Positions 1 through 8,497 of a stretch of DNA of 40,743 nt are shown here, piece after piece; position 1 is the stretch's first letter; each line of letters starts with the position of its first letter. The notes under the pieces were generated by a model, which was not told the origin of the DNA, did not search any database, and saw only the letters and a list, made by a program, of their open reading frames with translations. Position numbers and translations under genes: made by a program. The DNA is from an uncultured Verrucomicrobiota bacterium (GTDB taxonomy: Bacteria; Verrucomicrobiota; Kiritimatiellia; RFP12; UBA1067), in the NCBI GenBank assembly GCA_947305775.1, contig CAMZEN010000022.1, positions 1 through 40,743 of the forward strand, given 5' to 3'.

Positions 1-53
1 AATAGGAGCTTCCCAAGCTTCTTACGTGGGTTCGATTCCCATCGCCCGCTCCA
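1..53 (+). tRNA. tRNA-Gly (anticodon CCC), 3' part
   Basis: The 3' two-thirds of a tRNA; its 5' acceptor strand and D arm lie before the window. The anticodon stem GGAGC/GCTTC (5-9 with 17-21) encloses the loop TTCCCAA, so the anticodon at 12-14 is CCC and reads GGG glycine codons. A T arm with a 5-bp stem and TTCGATT loop follows at 26-42. The 3' acceptor strand is at 43-49, a T discriminator at 50, and an encoded CCA at 51-53. Confidence 0.9.
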
Positions 54-65
54 TTGTGATGGTTT

Positions 66-90
66 CGCCGCCTAATCAGTTATGGCGGCG
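66..90 (+). terminator. Hairpin after tRNA-Gly
   Basis: CGCCGCC (66-72) pairs perfectly with GGCGGCG (84-90) around an 11-nt loop. The hairpin starts 12 nt after the tRNA CCA and is followed by TGTTTG, so it may end or process the tRNA transcript. There is no long T tract. The GTG at 90 would be inside the stem, which favours the ATG at 99 as the recN start. Confidence 0.5.
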
Positions 91-98
91 TGTTTGAT

Positions 99-1757
99 AT
101 GCTCGACAGGCTTAAAGTTTCGAACCTTGCCATAGTTGAAAAAGCCGAGGTGGAATTCGCCTCGGGGTTGAACGTGCTTACTGGCGAAACCGGTGCCGGC
201 AAATCCGTTCTTATGGGTGCGCTTGAGCTGGTGACGGGTGCGCGCGCTGATTCCGGCATCGTGCGCGAGGGCGAGAAGGAGGCCCGCGTCGAGGCCGAGT
301 TCACGCTTTCACCTTCACACGCCGCGCATGTGCGCACGCTACTTGAAGACGTCGGTATTGATTTTGATGGAGAGTCATTGGTTGTAAGGCGCACGGTTGC
401 CGCGTCAGGTACGGGGCGGGTTTGGGTGAACGACTCTCCGACCACTGTATCTACACTGAAGAAGCTTGGCGCGGCGCTTGTGGACATACATGGTCCACGC
501 GCCAACCAGAACATTCTTGAGGAGCGTTTTCAGCGCAGTGCGCTAGATTCGTTCGCTGATGTTGACTTTACCGAGTATTCGAAATCTTGGGCCGCGCTTG
601 TCGCTGCGCGGGAGAGTCTTGCTACGCTTGAGAAGGATTCCGCTACGGCGGACGAACTCGACATGCTGCGGTACCAGGTTGGTGAGCTTGAGGCGGCCGA
701 GATATCCGAGGATGACGACGATATCGCCGCGCGTCATGCAGCCGCCGCGCATGCAGGAGAGCTTGTCGAGGCTGCGAACGATATAACCGAAGCCCTTGGC
801 GGCGATTCAGGCGCAGCGGAAACGCTCATACGCATCCAGCCGCGTATCGCAGCGATAGCGAAAAGGCTGCCGGTCGCGGAAGGGTGGTCCACGGAAGTCG
901 AGGAGATAACCCTTAGGATACAGGAGCTTTCAAGGTCTGTCGCCGATGTCGCCAGCGAGATCGATGCCGATCCAGATACGCTTGCTGCGCTTGATGAGCG
1001 GCTCGCTGTCGTGAACAGGCTTAAGCGCAGGCATGGTTGCGCCGACGCGAAATCGCTGCTCTCCGTCCTTGCGGCGAAGAAAGCGCGCCTGGACGACATA
1101 GAGCGCCGCGAAGAGCGTCTTTCGGAACTTGAGAAGGAGGTTCGGTCCACAGAAGAAGCGGTTAGGCGCAACGGTGCATCGCTTTCGAAGAAGCGCAAAT
1201 CGGCGGCGACCAGGCTGGCCAAGGCGGTGATGTCGGAGCTGCGCGACCTGGGCTTCCTCCAGGCGGAGTTTTCGGTGTCTGTCGAGCCGTGCGAGCCCGA
1301 TTCGCACGGATGCGACAGGATCGCCTACATGTTCGGGCCCAATCCCGGCGAACCTTCGCGGCAACTGGCGGCGATAGCGAGCTCCGGCGAGGCTGCGCGC
1401 GTGATGCTTGCCCTGAAGAGGGTTCTTTCGTCGCACGACTCGACCGACGTTCTTGTGTTCGACGAAATCGACGCCAACATCGGCGGCGAAGTCGGCCGCA
1501 TCGTCGGCGAGAAGATGCGTGCCGTTGCGCACGACCATCAGGTTGTCGCGATCACCCACCTGCCACAGAGCGCGGCGTGCGGCGACAGGCATCTGGTCGT
1601 TTCGAAGTCCATCTCGGGCGGGCGTACGCGCACTCGCATCGAGGCTGTCGACGGCGAAGCGCGGGTCAAGGAGCTTGCGCGAATGCTGGGCGGCGGAGAC
1701 TCGGGCGTGGTGGCGAAGCACGCGGAGGAACTTTTGTCATATAGGAGAAACGCATAA
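99..1757 (+). CDS. recN: DNA repair protein RecN
   Basis: SMC-like ATPase of recombinational double-strand break repair, acting in the cytoplasm. The 552-residue length fits RecN (about 550). The N-terminus MLDRLKVSNLAIVE is the usual RecN start. A Walker A motif (GETGAGKS) lies near residue 30. A long charged coiled-coil region occupies the middle. Near the C-terminus come an ABC-signature-like SSGEAARVMLALK, where most RecN have SGGE, and a Walker B FDEID. An alternative GTG start at 90 would sit inside the preceding hairpin and add three residues. No SOS box is visible upstream. The stop codon shares one base with the next ATG (TAATG), with an AGGAGA ribosome site just before it, so translation of the two genes is probably coupled. 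Confidence 0.95.
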   Translation: MLDRLKVSNLAIVEKAEVEFASGLNVLTGETGAGKSVLMGALELVTGARADSGIVREGEKEARVEAEFTLSPSHAAHVRTLLEDVGIDFDGESLVVRRTVAASGTGRVWVNDSPTTVSTLKKLGAALVDIHGPRANQNILEERFQRSALDSFADVDFTEYSKSWAALVAARESLATLEKDSATADELDMLRYQVGELEAAEISEDDDDIAARHAAAAHAGELVEAANDITEALGGDSGAAETLIRIQPRIAAIAKRLPVAEGWSTEVEEITLRIQELSRSVADVASEIDADPDTLAALDERLAVVNRLKRRHGCADAKSLLSVLAAKKARLDDIERREERLSELEKEVRSTEEAVRRNGASLSKKRKSAATRLAKAVMSELRDLGFLQAEFSVSVEPCEPDSHGCDRIAYMFGPNPGEPSRQLAAIASSGEAARVMLALKRVLSSHDSTDVLVFDEIDANIGGEVGRIVGEKMRAVAHDHQVVAITHLPQSAACGDRHLVVSKSISGGRTRTRIEAVDGEARVKELARMLGGGDSGVVAKHAEELLSYRRNA

Positions 1758-2851
1758 TGACGATATCAATAAACAAGAAGGACGGCGGAGATTTTCCCGT
1801 CGTGTTTGCGGAGGACGTTTTCAACGAGGGCAATCCGGCGCTTGCGGAGACATTGCGCAATGTAACTGGGCAGGAAAAGCCGCGAGTGATGCTTGTAGCG
1901 GACATGAATGTAGTGCAGCACACCGAGGGGCTCGGGACCAAGATAGGCAAGTATGTGAAGGCATACGGAATAGAGCTCATGGACAGTCCCGTTGTTCTGC
2001 CTGGCGGCGAGAAGATAAAGTGTGACAATCTCCATTGCGCAATACGAGTCGCCAATGCCGCCGTCGACGCCAAGATTGGTGCGAACGATTGCATGCTTGC
2101 GCTTGGCGGCGGCACCATACTTGATGTTGCCGGATGGGCGGCTTCGCAGGTTCGCGGCGGAGTCAAGATTGTGCGTGTGCCGACGACGATAGCGTCCATG
2201 ATAGAGGCCGGTTTCGCGGACAATGCCGCGCTTGACTGCGCTGGCGTGAAGGACTCCCTGAAGATTCCGTGCCGTCCCTCCGCCGTGATGATCGACACAC
2301 GTTTCGCGTCCACGGTCCTCGATGGCGTATGGCGCGCCGGCTTTTCGGAGGCTGTGCGGCTGGCCACTGTATCTGACGCGGAATTCATGAAGAAGCTTTC
2401 CGAGGTTGCGCCAGCCTTCAAGGAGCGCGACGATTCGGCGATGGTCGCGGCTGTTACCGGGGCGATAGACGCAAGGAGGAAGTTCGGTGGCACCGATTTC
2501 GGGTTGTGGGCCGCGTTGCGCCTTGAGATCATGAGCGGCTACAAGCTGCCGCACGGATATGCGATTGCGATTGGTGTGGCCGTCGACACGGCATATGCGC
2601 AGTTGCGCGGTCTCATGAGCGAGGACGACCGGGCTCTGGTCATGCGTGCATTGGATGAGTGCGGTGCGATGGACGGTGCTCTCCATAGCCGCCATCTTGT
2701 AGGGCAGATTGACGTTGTGATGCGCGGTCTTGACGCCTGGGCGCTTTCTAAAGGATCCGAAGCCGTTCCCGTGCCAAACGGCCTTGGCTCGTCGATTATT
2801 GAAAAAATCGATAGAGAGACTATGAAACAGGCACTGAATATGATAAAATAA
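1757..2851 (+). CDS. Sugar-phosphate cyclase family protein (EboD / dehydroquinate-synthase-like), metal site altered
   Basis: This 364-residue protein has the two-domain fold signature of the dehydroquinate synthase superfamily. A glycine-rich NAD-binding stretch (LALGGGTILDVAGWAAS, about residues 115-131) is followed by a PTTIASMIEAGFA segment, GFSEA with Glu198, and LPHGYAIAIG with His266. The stretch DFGLWAALRLEIMSGYKLPHG resembles EboD-type and epi-valiolone synthase-type members more than AroB. Those proteins have GHW or GHT where this one has GLW, so the first zinc-ligand His is Leu250. The GGK motif of true AroB is also absent. A canonical AroB domain exists in the fusion protein at 10823-12685, so this paralog is unlikely to make dehydroquinate. 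Its substrate is unknown and it may be inactive. It is coupled to recN by a 1-nt overlap. Confidence 0.7.
   Translation: MTISINKKDGGDFPVVFAEDVFNEGNPALAETLRNVTGQEKPRVMLVADMNVVQHTEGLGTKIGKYVKAYGIELMDSPVVLPGGEKIKCDNLHCAIRVANAAVDAKIGANDCMLALGGGTILDVAGWAASQVRGGVKIVRVPTTIASMIEAGFADNAALDCAGVKDSLKIPCRPSAVMIDTRFASTVLDGVWRAGFSEAVRLATVSDAEFMKKLSEVAPAFKERDDSAMVAAVTGAIDARRKFGGTDFGLWAALRLEIMSGYKLPHGYAIAIGVAVDTAYAQLRGLMSEDDRALVMRALDECGAMDGALHSRHLVGQIDVVMRGLDAWALSKGSEAVPVPNGLGSSIIEKIDRETMKQALNMIK
2841..2849 (+). promoter_or_regulatory. Extended -10 promoter of bamA, predicted leaderless
   Basis: TGA followed by TAAAAT at 2844-2849, inside the last codons of the upstream gene. Seven bases separate it from the bamA ATG at 2857, so transcription would begin at or next to the start codon. 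The -10 matches TATAAT at 5 of 6 positions. Confidence 0.45.
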
Positions 2852-2856
2852 CCCCC

Positions 2857-5265
2857 ATGAAAAAATTATTAGCGTTGGTTTCTCTCGTCGGTGCGACCGC
2901 CTTTGCTGCGGACGTGACCGATGTGAAAGTAAAAATACTGGATTCATTTGGCGGTGATGTAGGCGCTGTCCTCAACCGCTGCCAGACGAAGGCGGGGGCG
3001 ATATACGACCCTGTTACCGTCACGCGCGACGTTACGACGCTGAAGGACTCCGGTGAGTTTGACGATATCCGCGCCGACGCCGAACGCGATGGCGATGGCG
3101 TTGTCGTGACCTTCTCCGTGCAGCGCAAGATGCGCTACCAGGCGCCGATCGTCGTAACCGGTTGCAGCTACTTCAACGAGTCTCGCGTCTCCAAGGAGAG
3201 CGAACTGCGTGACGGGTATCTCTACGGCGAAGGCGAGCTTGCGGAGGCTGCGGCCAAAGTGCGCAAGGCATACCAGAAGAAGTATTTCCTTGATGCCCAG
3301 GTGGTTGCCAAGGCTGAAGCGCTTCCGGGCGGAAACAACTGCACGGTGACGTTTGAGATCGAAGAGGGCCCGCGGCGCAAGATTAGGGGGTACCGCTTCG
3401 AGGATGCCACTCGCCTTGAGGTCAGCCCTTGGTGGGCGCCGGCATGGTGGGAGCCCGCTGAAGGCAACATCGACGAGGACGAGATCCGCGATGCTATCGG
3501 CGACTATCCTTGGTGGAACCCCATAGGCTGGTTCAACGATGCTCCGGTTACCGACGACCAGCTCGCTTTGTGCGTAAGCAAGATAGAGGAGATATACCGC
3601 AACCATGGCTACCTCGACGTAAAGGTCGCAATGCCGGCGCGCGAAGGCGTTGAGGACGATCCAGAAAAGGTCGATATGTGTTTCCAGGTCATGGAGGGGC
3701 CGCGTTACGTAATCGGCGACACTTCCATCGTTGGCCTTACGCGCTATCCCGAAGGTGTGGTTCGCGAGAAGAGCGACTTGCCTGCGGCAGGGACCGTTGC
3801 CGGACAGAAGGCGCTTGACGATGCCGCGCACCGTATTGTCGTAACTGTCGGATCCGGCGACTCCGGCCTTGCCGATACGCATGTTGACGTGAAGCGCATT
3901 CCGCGCATGGACGATCCGAATACGCTTGACATTGTGTTCAAGGTCACAGAGGGCGTGCCTGTCGTGATCGACGAAGTGCTCATAAGGGGCAACGACTACA
4001 CCAAGGACAAGGTGATTCGTCGCGAGATCGCGCTTGGCCCCGGCGATCGCATGCTTGAGGACCGTGCAGAGCGCAGCCAGAAGCGCCTTGAGAACCTCGA
4101 CTACTTCTCGCGTGTGAGGTACTATCTTGAAAAGACCGACCGTGGTCTGAACGCGGATGGCGCCGAATACCGCAATCTCGTATACGAGGTGGACGAGAAG
4201 AACACCGGTTCGTTCATGGTCGGTGTCGGTGCTAGCTCTGTGGATTCTGTGTTCGTCTCGGCGGAGGTGACGCAGTCCAACTTCGACCTGTTCGCGCCCG
4301 ACAAGTGGTTCCGCGGCGGCGGTCAGAAGGGGCGTGCATTTGTTCAGTGGGGTCCTCGCGTCCAGACGATGGAGGCGAGCATAACCGAGCCTCATCTGTT
4401 CGACCGTCTGCTTGAGCTCACCGTTGAGGGTTATCGTCGCGGCCGCTGGTATGATCAGTATGACATCTACCGCAGCGGTGCGGCGGCGACGCTTTCGTAT
4501 CCCGTCAAGTTCTGGCCCACTTGGGAGCCGTTCGGACGCTTGGGCGTAAGGTATACGCTTGAGTTTGTCGAGTTCGACGACGTCGACAAGGGGCTCTGGT
4601 CTTACAAGGGCCGTACCGTCTCCCTCAAGGATGAGGAGCACGAGTATGGTGATGCGGTCGAGTCCGTCGTAAGGCTCTTCTGGACGCGCGACACCCGCGA
4701 CAGCTTCCGTATGCCCACGAAGGGCGGGCGCACGCAGGTGTTCGTCGATGTCACGGCGGGCGGCGACAACAGGTATTGGCGCTTCGGGTTCAACCACCGC
4801 CAGTACTGGACCGTCTGGGAGCGCTACAAGCATGTCTTCATGGCCGGCTTGCGCTTCGAGACCATCGATGGCATCTCCGACGACATACCGATCTACGATC
4901 GTATGTTCCTTGGTGGCCCGCGCACGATTCGCGGCTTCGAGTATCGTCATGTCTCTCCGTTCGCAAAGCGCGTTACTGGACATGACGACCTGCCGTGGGG
5001 CGGACAGACTTTGTTCTGCATGAATTTCGAATACACGATTCCGATCGTCAAGATGCTTCGCATGGCGGTCTTCTCCGACCTTGGCTCGGTTGGCGAGGAC
5101 GAGTTCGACATGGACCTCGGAGACACCTTTGCATGGTCTGCCGGCATTGGCTTCAGGATCGACCTGCCGATGTTCCCGATCAGGCTTGATTTCGCCGCGC
5201 CTTTGAAGACGCCCGACGACGCCGATAAGGAAGTGTTCTCGTTCACGGTCGGCTACGACTTCTAA
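2857..5265 (+). CDS. bamA: Outer membrane protein assembly factor BamA
   Basis: An Omp85-family protein that folds and inserts beta-barrel proteins into the outer membrane. It has 802 residues, the usual size. A signal peptide (MKKLLALVSLVGATAFA) is followed by tandem POTRA domains to about residue 440 and a 16-strand barrel region. The barrel carries the loop-6 motif RGF at 692-694 and ends in a phenylalanine, as the C-terminal beta-signal does. An oddity is two tryptophan-rich patches in one POTRA domain, W192-W198 and W219-W225. The order bamA-skp-lpxD is the conserved one in Gram-negative bacteria and implies an outer membrane with lipid A. Only 5 nt separate it from the cyclase gene, but it appears to have its own promoter. 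Confidence 0.95.
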   Translation: MKKLLALVSLVGATAFAADVTDVKVKILDSFGGDVGAVLNRCQTKAGAIYDPVTVTRDVTTLKDSGEFDDIRADAERDGDGVVVTFSVQRKMRYQAPIVVTGCSYFNESRVSKESELRDGYLYGEGELAEAAAKVRKAYQKKYFLDAQVVAKAEALPGGNNCTVTFEIEEGPRRKIRGYRFEDATRLEVSPWWAPAWWEPAEGNIDEDEIRDAIGDYPWWNPIGWFNDAPVTDDQLALCVSKIEEIYRNHGYLDVKVAMPAREGVEDDPEKVDMCFQVMEGPRYVIGDTSIVGLTRYPEGVVREKSDLPAAGTVAGQKALDDAAHRIVVTVGSGDSGLADTHVDVKRIPRMDDPNTLDIVFKVTEGVPVVIDEVLIRGNDYTKDKVIRREIALGPGDRMLEDRAERSQKRLENLDYFSRVRYYLEKTDRGLNADGAEYRNLVYEVDEKNTGSFMVGVGASSVDSVFVSAEVTQSNFDLFAPDKWFRGGGQKGRAFVQWGPRVQTMEASITEPHLFDRLLELTVEGYRRGRWYDQYDIYRSGAAATLSYPVKFWPTWEPFGRLGVRYTLEFVEFDDVDKGLWSYKGRTVSLKDEEHEYGDAVESVVRLFWTRDTRDSFRMPTKGGRTQVFVDVTAGGDNRYWRFGFNHRQYWTVWERYKHVFMAGLRFETIDGISDDIPIYDRMFLGGPRTIRGFEYRHVSPFAKRVTGHDDLPWGGQTLFCMNFEYTIPIVKMLRMAVFSDLGSVGEDEFDMDLGDTFAWSAGIGFRIDLPMFPIRLDFAAPLKTPDDADKEVFSFTVGYDF

Positions 5266-5302
5266 TGGAAATCAAATAGGATAATACACAAGGAAATCAA
5301 CA

Positions 5303-5875
5303 ATGAAGAAGATTGCACTCATCGCGGCGTTGGCCGCAACGGCGGTGGCGTCGGCAGACATCAAGATCGGTACCGTCGATATGATAATGCTGGTCAGGAA
5401 CCATTCGAGCTACGAGCCGAACAAGAAGCTTCTGAACGACACCGAGAAGGATTACGCCAAGAAGGTTGATCGCATGAAGGCCGATCTTGAGGAGATTCAG
5501 GAGGAGGGCAAGAGCCTTTCCGAGCAGCTCCGCAATCCGATGCTCGCGCCAGCCGCCAAGGCAAAGCTTGAGAAGGATCTTCTCGATATCCAGAACAAGT
5601 TTCTTTCGGGCCAGCAGGCGATAAGGAACGAGATGATGCGCTCCCAGCAGGACATGCAAGGCCTTGAGGGGCGCCTTTTGAAGGCTACGACCGAAGACCT
5701 CCACAAGCGCATCGACGAGTTTGCCGAGAAGGAGGGCTACGATCTGATACTTGACGTCTCTGCGGCGCCTTTCGCGAAAAAGAGCCTCGACGTGACGCCT
5801 GACATACTCAAGGCGATGGGAGTGGATCCCGCCACGGCCAAGGGTTCGAAGGATTTCGATAATGAAGGCAAGTGA
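5303..5875 (+). CDS. skp: Periplasmic chaperone Skp/OmpH family
   Basis: A 190-residue protein with a signal peptide (MKKIALIAALAATAVASA), then a short beta segment (IKIGTVDMIMLV). A long charged coiled coil rich in Lys and Glu spans about residues 45-130. A C-terminal strand-helix part (GYDLILDVSAAPFAKKSLDVT) follows. This is the jellyfish-like architecture of Skp/OmpH, which carries unfolded outer membrane proteins across the periplasm to BamA. Its place between bamA and lpxD supports the call. The 3' end overlaps lpxD by 14 nt, so the two are co-transcribed. A GATAAT-like -10 lies about 30 nt upstream of the start. Confidence 0.9.
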   Translation: MKKIALIAALAATAVASADIKIGTVDMIMLVRNHSSYEPNKKLLNDTEKDYAKKVDRMKADLEEIQEEGKSLSEQLRNPMLAPAAKAKLEKDLLDIQNKFLSGQQAIRNEMMRSQQDMQGLEGRLLKATTEDLHKRIDEFAEKEGYDLILDVSAAPFAKKSLDVTPDILKAMGVDPATAKGSKDFDNEGK

Positions 5876-6884
5876 GCTTGCCGCCTTTCTCGGCGGGACT
5901 CTTGAAGGCGATGATGTGGACATCATCGCCTGCGCCGGCCTGGAAGAGGCGCGCTCAGGCGACTTGAGCTTCTGCAAGGACCCGAAGCACGTCAAGCTCG
6001 TCCAGGGGACAAAAGCCAGCACGGTCTTGCTGCCCCACGATTGGGATAAGGGTGCGCCATGCCCCATTATTCGCGTGCAGGATCCCAACCGTGCATGCAT
6101 GGCGGCAGCCAAGCTTTTCGCGCCGCCAGAGCCGGTTCGTGCGCCTGGCGTGCATCCGTCGGCGGTGGTGGACCCTTCCGTAAAGATCGGCGAAGGCGTG
6201 CATGTCGGACCTTTAACTGTTATCGAGAAGGGTGCGGAGATCGGTGACGGAGCTGTGGTGGACGCGCAGGTGTTCATCGGGGAAGGCTGCAAGATCGGCG
6301 CGAAGACCCATATCTATCCGCAGGTCACATTGCGCGAAGGCACCATAGTCGGCCGCGAGTGCATAATCCACTGCGGCGTAAGGCTTGGTGGCGACGGATA
6401 CGGCTTCAACAACGGTCGTCGCGAAGACGGCTCGGTCTATATTGAGAAGATTCCTCAGCTCGGCATAGTCGAGATAGGCGACGGTGTTGAGATCGGCTCA
6501 AACACCACAATCGACCGCGCCCGCATAGGACGCACCTACATTGGCCCCATGACCAAGATCGACAATCTTGTGCAGGTGGGGCACAACGTGAAGGTGAAGG
6601 GGTATTCCGGCCTTATCGCACAGAGTGGCATCGCCGGCTCGACGGAAATCGGATACGGTTGCCTCATTTGGGCGCAGGCGGGCATCTCCGGGCACATCAA
6701 GATTGCGGACGGCGTTCAGGTCGGGCCGCAGGCCGGCGTTCCGCAGTCGCTCGACGGCTCCGTAAAGTATGTGCTTGGAACTCCTGCCGAGAGCATGAGG
6801 GACTTCGGCGCTCGCACGCTTTTGCCGCGCATGTTCTCGAAGCTGAAGTCTGATGTGAAGGAAATCAAGCAGAAGCTGAGGTAG
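5862..6884 (+). CDS. lpxD: UDP-3-O-acylglucosamine N-acyltransferase LpxD
   Basis: Third step of lipid A synthesis: transfers a 3-hydroxyacyl chain from acyl-ACP to the 2-amino group of UDP-3-O-acylglucosamine. It has 340 residues, the normal size. The N-terminal uridine-binding domain (ASELAAFLGGTLEG, then SGDLSFCKDPKH) is followed from about residue 100 by left-handed beta-helix hexapeptide repeats such as VKIGEGVHVGP. The catalytic histidine is His241 in VQVGHNV. A C-terminal helix (SKLKSDVKEIKQKLR) completes the trimer-forming end. The ATG at 5862 lies within the end of skp, and the stop is 5 nt before coaD, so this is a tight operon. Confidence 0.96.
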   Translation: MKASELAAFLGGTLEGDDVDIIACAGLEEARSGDLSFCKDPKHVKLVQGTKASTVLLPHDWDKGAPCPIIRVQDPNRACMAAAKLFAPPEPVRAPGVHPSAVVDPSVKIGEGVHVGPLTVIEKGAEIGDGAVVDAQVFIGEGCKIGAKTHIYPQVTLREGTIVGRECIIHCGVRLGGDGYGFNNGRREDGSVYIEKIPQLGIVEIGDGVEIGSNTTIDRARIGRTYIGPMTKIDNLVQVGHNVKVKGYSGLIAQSGIAGSTEIGYGCLIWAQAGISGHIKIADGVQVGPQAGVPQSLDGSVKYVLGTPAESMRDFGARTLLPRMFSKLKSDVKEIKQKLR

Positions 6885-6889
6885 CGCGA

Positions 6890-7369
6890 ATGGCCGAGAA
6901 GATCGCCGTATATCCCGGAACTTTCGACCCTATGACCAAGGGCCACTTCGATCTTATCGAAAGGTCGGCCAAGCTCTACGACAGGCTCATAGTCGCCGTG
7001 GCTGCGACAAGTTCAAAGGAAGGCGCAATGTTTTCCGCGGACGAGCGGCTTTCGATGATTCGCGAGGATGTCGCGCTTGCAGGCATAGGCAATGTCGAAG
7101 TGAAGCTTCTCGACACGCTCCTTGTCGATTTCTGCCGTCGCGAGGGCGCGCGCGTCGTCATACGCGGCGTGCGCGTGTACAGCGATTTCGAGTATGAGTT
7201 CCAGATGGCCCTTACGAACCGCCGTCTGGCGCCTGAGATCGAAACCCTCTTCATGATGCCGAGCGAAAGCCTTGCATATGTGACCGCTTCGACGGTGCGT
7301 GAAATAGCCAGATACGGCGGCGACACCGCGCCTTTCGTCACGGCGGCTGTGCAGAAGCGCCTCATGTGA
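6890..7369 (+). CDS. coaD: Phosphopantetheine adenylyltransferase
   Basis: Catalyses the penultimate step of coenzyme A synthesis, joining ATP and 4'-phosphopantetheine. The 159-residue length is typical. PGTFDPMTKGH (residues 9-19) carries the nucleotidyltransferase TxGH motif (T16, H19). RGVRVYSDFEYEFQMA and the C-terminal ASTVREIARYGGD are the other family signatures. It starts 5 nt after lpxD. The CoA link to the acyl-transferring lpxD may be only positional. Confidence 0.96.
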   Translation: MAEKIAVYPGTFDPMTKGHFDLIERSAKLYDRLIVAVAATSSKEGAMFSADERLSMIREDVALAGIGNVEVKLLDTLLVDFCRREGARVVIRGVRVYSDFEYEFQMALTNRRLAPEIETLFMMPSESLAYVTASTVREIARYGGDTAPFVTAAVQKRLM

Positions 7370-7390
7370 CGGTGTTGGCCGACTTTGCGG

Positions 7391-8497
7391 ATGGACTGGC
7401 TGCTTTATTCCGTAATCGCCGTTTTGCTCATCGCGCTCGTTTTTGTCGTGCATTCGCTCGTCAAAACGCAGCGCGAACAGCTTAAGGCTGAATTTGCGAG
7501 GCTTGCAGCAGACCTGCTTGCTGAAAGGCAGCAGACGCTTTCCGAGGCGAACAGGGGGAACGTAAGGGACCTGTTCGCTGACCTCAAGGACAAGCTCGAC
7601 AAATACGAGCGCGAAGTGGAGGATTCTTCCCGCAAGAACATTGAGATCGGCGCAAGGATGGCGACGCATGTCGCAAGCCTTCAGAGATTTGCAGACGAAG
7701 CTCGCTCATTCACTGCCGCGCTCGTCGGGGGAAACAAGATTCAAGGGAACAAGGGAGAGGATATCCTTGCAAACCTCCTCGAAGGCAGCGGCCTGAAAAA
7801 GGGCGTTCACTACGATGTGCAGACCGGTAAGGCGAACGAAGGCCGACCCGACGTGTCAATATACGATGTGAGGAACCACCATGTCATCCTTGTCGACGCA
7901 AAGATGAACATCAAGGACTACATCGACGCCTGCAGCATGCCCGATGACGCTTTGCACAGGGATGCTAAAGCCCGTGCTTTCAAGGCGCATGCCGACAGCG
8001 TCAAGCGGCAGATCGACAACCTTGCAAGCAAAGACTACGCTTCTACCGTTACGCCCAAGGAAGGATACACCAACCTGCCTCTTGTCGCGATGTTCTGTCC
8101 GTTCGACTCAGTCCTTGAGTCTGCGCTTGCGGTAACCCCGTCACTTGTCCAGCATGCCTACGAGAAGGGAGTGGTGCTTGTAACGCCCCTTACGCTTTGG
8201 GGCTATCTGTGGCTTGTGTCGTGGGGCTGGAAGCAGGAAGAGGTGAAGAAGCGCTACGACGAGATACAGGAACTTGGCCGCGATGTCATCACGGCTGTGG
8301 ACATGCTTCTGCAGGACATTGCGGCGGTAGGTGAGTCCCTCGACAAGGCGAACGACGCGTTCTCCAGCCTTCGCGAGCGCGCGACTTCCGCGTCTGGGCG
8401 CAAATCGGTGAGGCGTGTAGGCGAACTTCTGCTTTCCTATGGCATAGCGCCAAAGGGTAAGCTCAAACAGCTTTCTGCCCAGGCCGGGCATGTCTAG
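7391..8497 (+). CDS. rmuC: DNA recombination protein RmuC family
   Basis: RmuC-like proteins limit inversion at short inverted repeats, and their core is a predicted restriction-endonuclease-like nuclease. An N-terminal membrane anchor (LLYSVIAVLLIALVFVVHSLV) is followed by a coiled coil to about residue 110. The RmuC core includes GNKGEDILANLLE, the nuclease-like stretch ILVDAKMNIKDY, and PLTLWGYLWLVSWGW. The 368 residues fit the short form of the family. A TTG two codons upstream is possible, but the ATG at 7391 starts exactly at the membrane anchor. The end overlaps pbpC by 8 nt. Confidence 0.9.
   Translation: MDWLLYSVIAVLLIALVFVVHSLVKTQREQLKAEFARLAADLLAERQQTLSEANRGNVRDLFADLKDKLDKYEREVEDSSRKNIEIGARMATHVASLQRFADEARSFTAALVGGNKIQGNKGEDILANLLEGSGLKKGVHYDVQTGKANEGRPDVSIYDVRNHHVILVDAKMNIKDYIDACSMPDDALHRDAKARAFKAHADSVKRQIDNLASKDYASTVTPKEGYTNLPLVAMFCPFDSVLESALAVTPSLVQHAYEKGVVLVTPLTLWGYLWLVSWGWKQEEVKKRYDEIQELGRDVITAVDMLLQDIAAVGESLDKANDAFSSLRERATSASGRKSVRRVGELLLSYGIAPKGKLKQLSAQAGHV

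Noticed and set aside
2944..4983. Long minus-strand open frame of 679 codons across bamA
   Set aside because: It mirrors the codon pattern of bamA in a GC-rich gene, has no recognisable domains, and bamA is certain.
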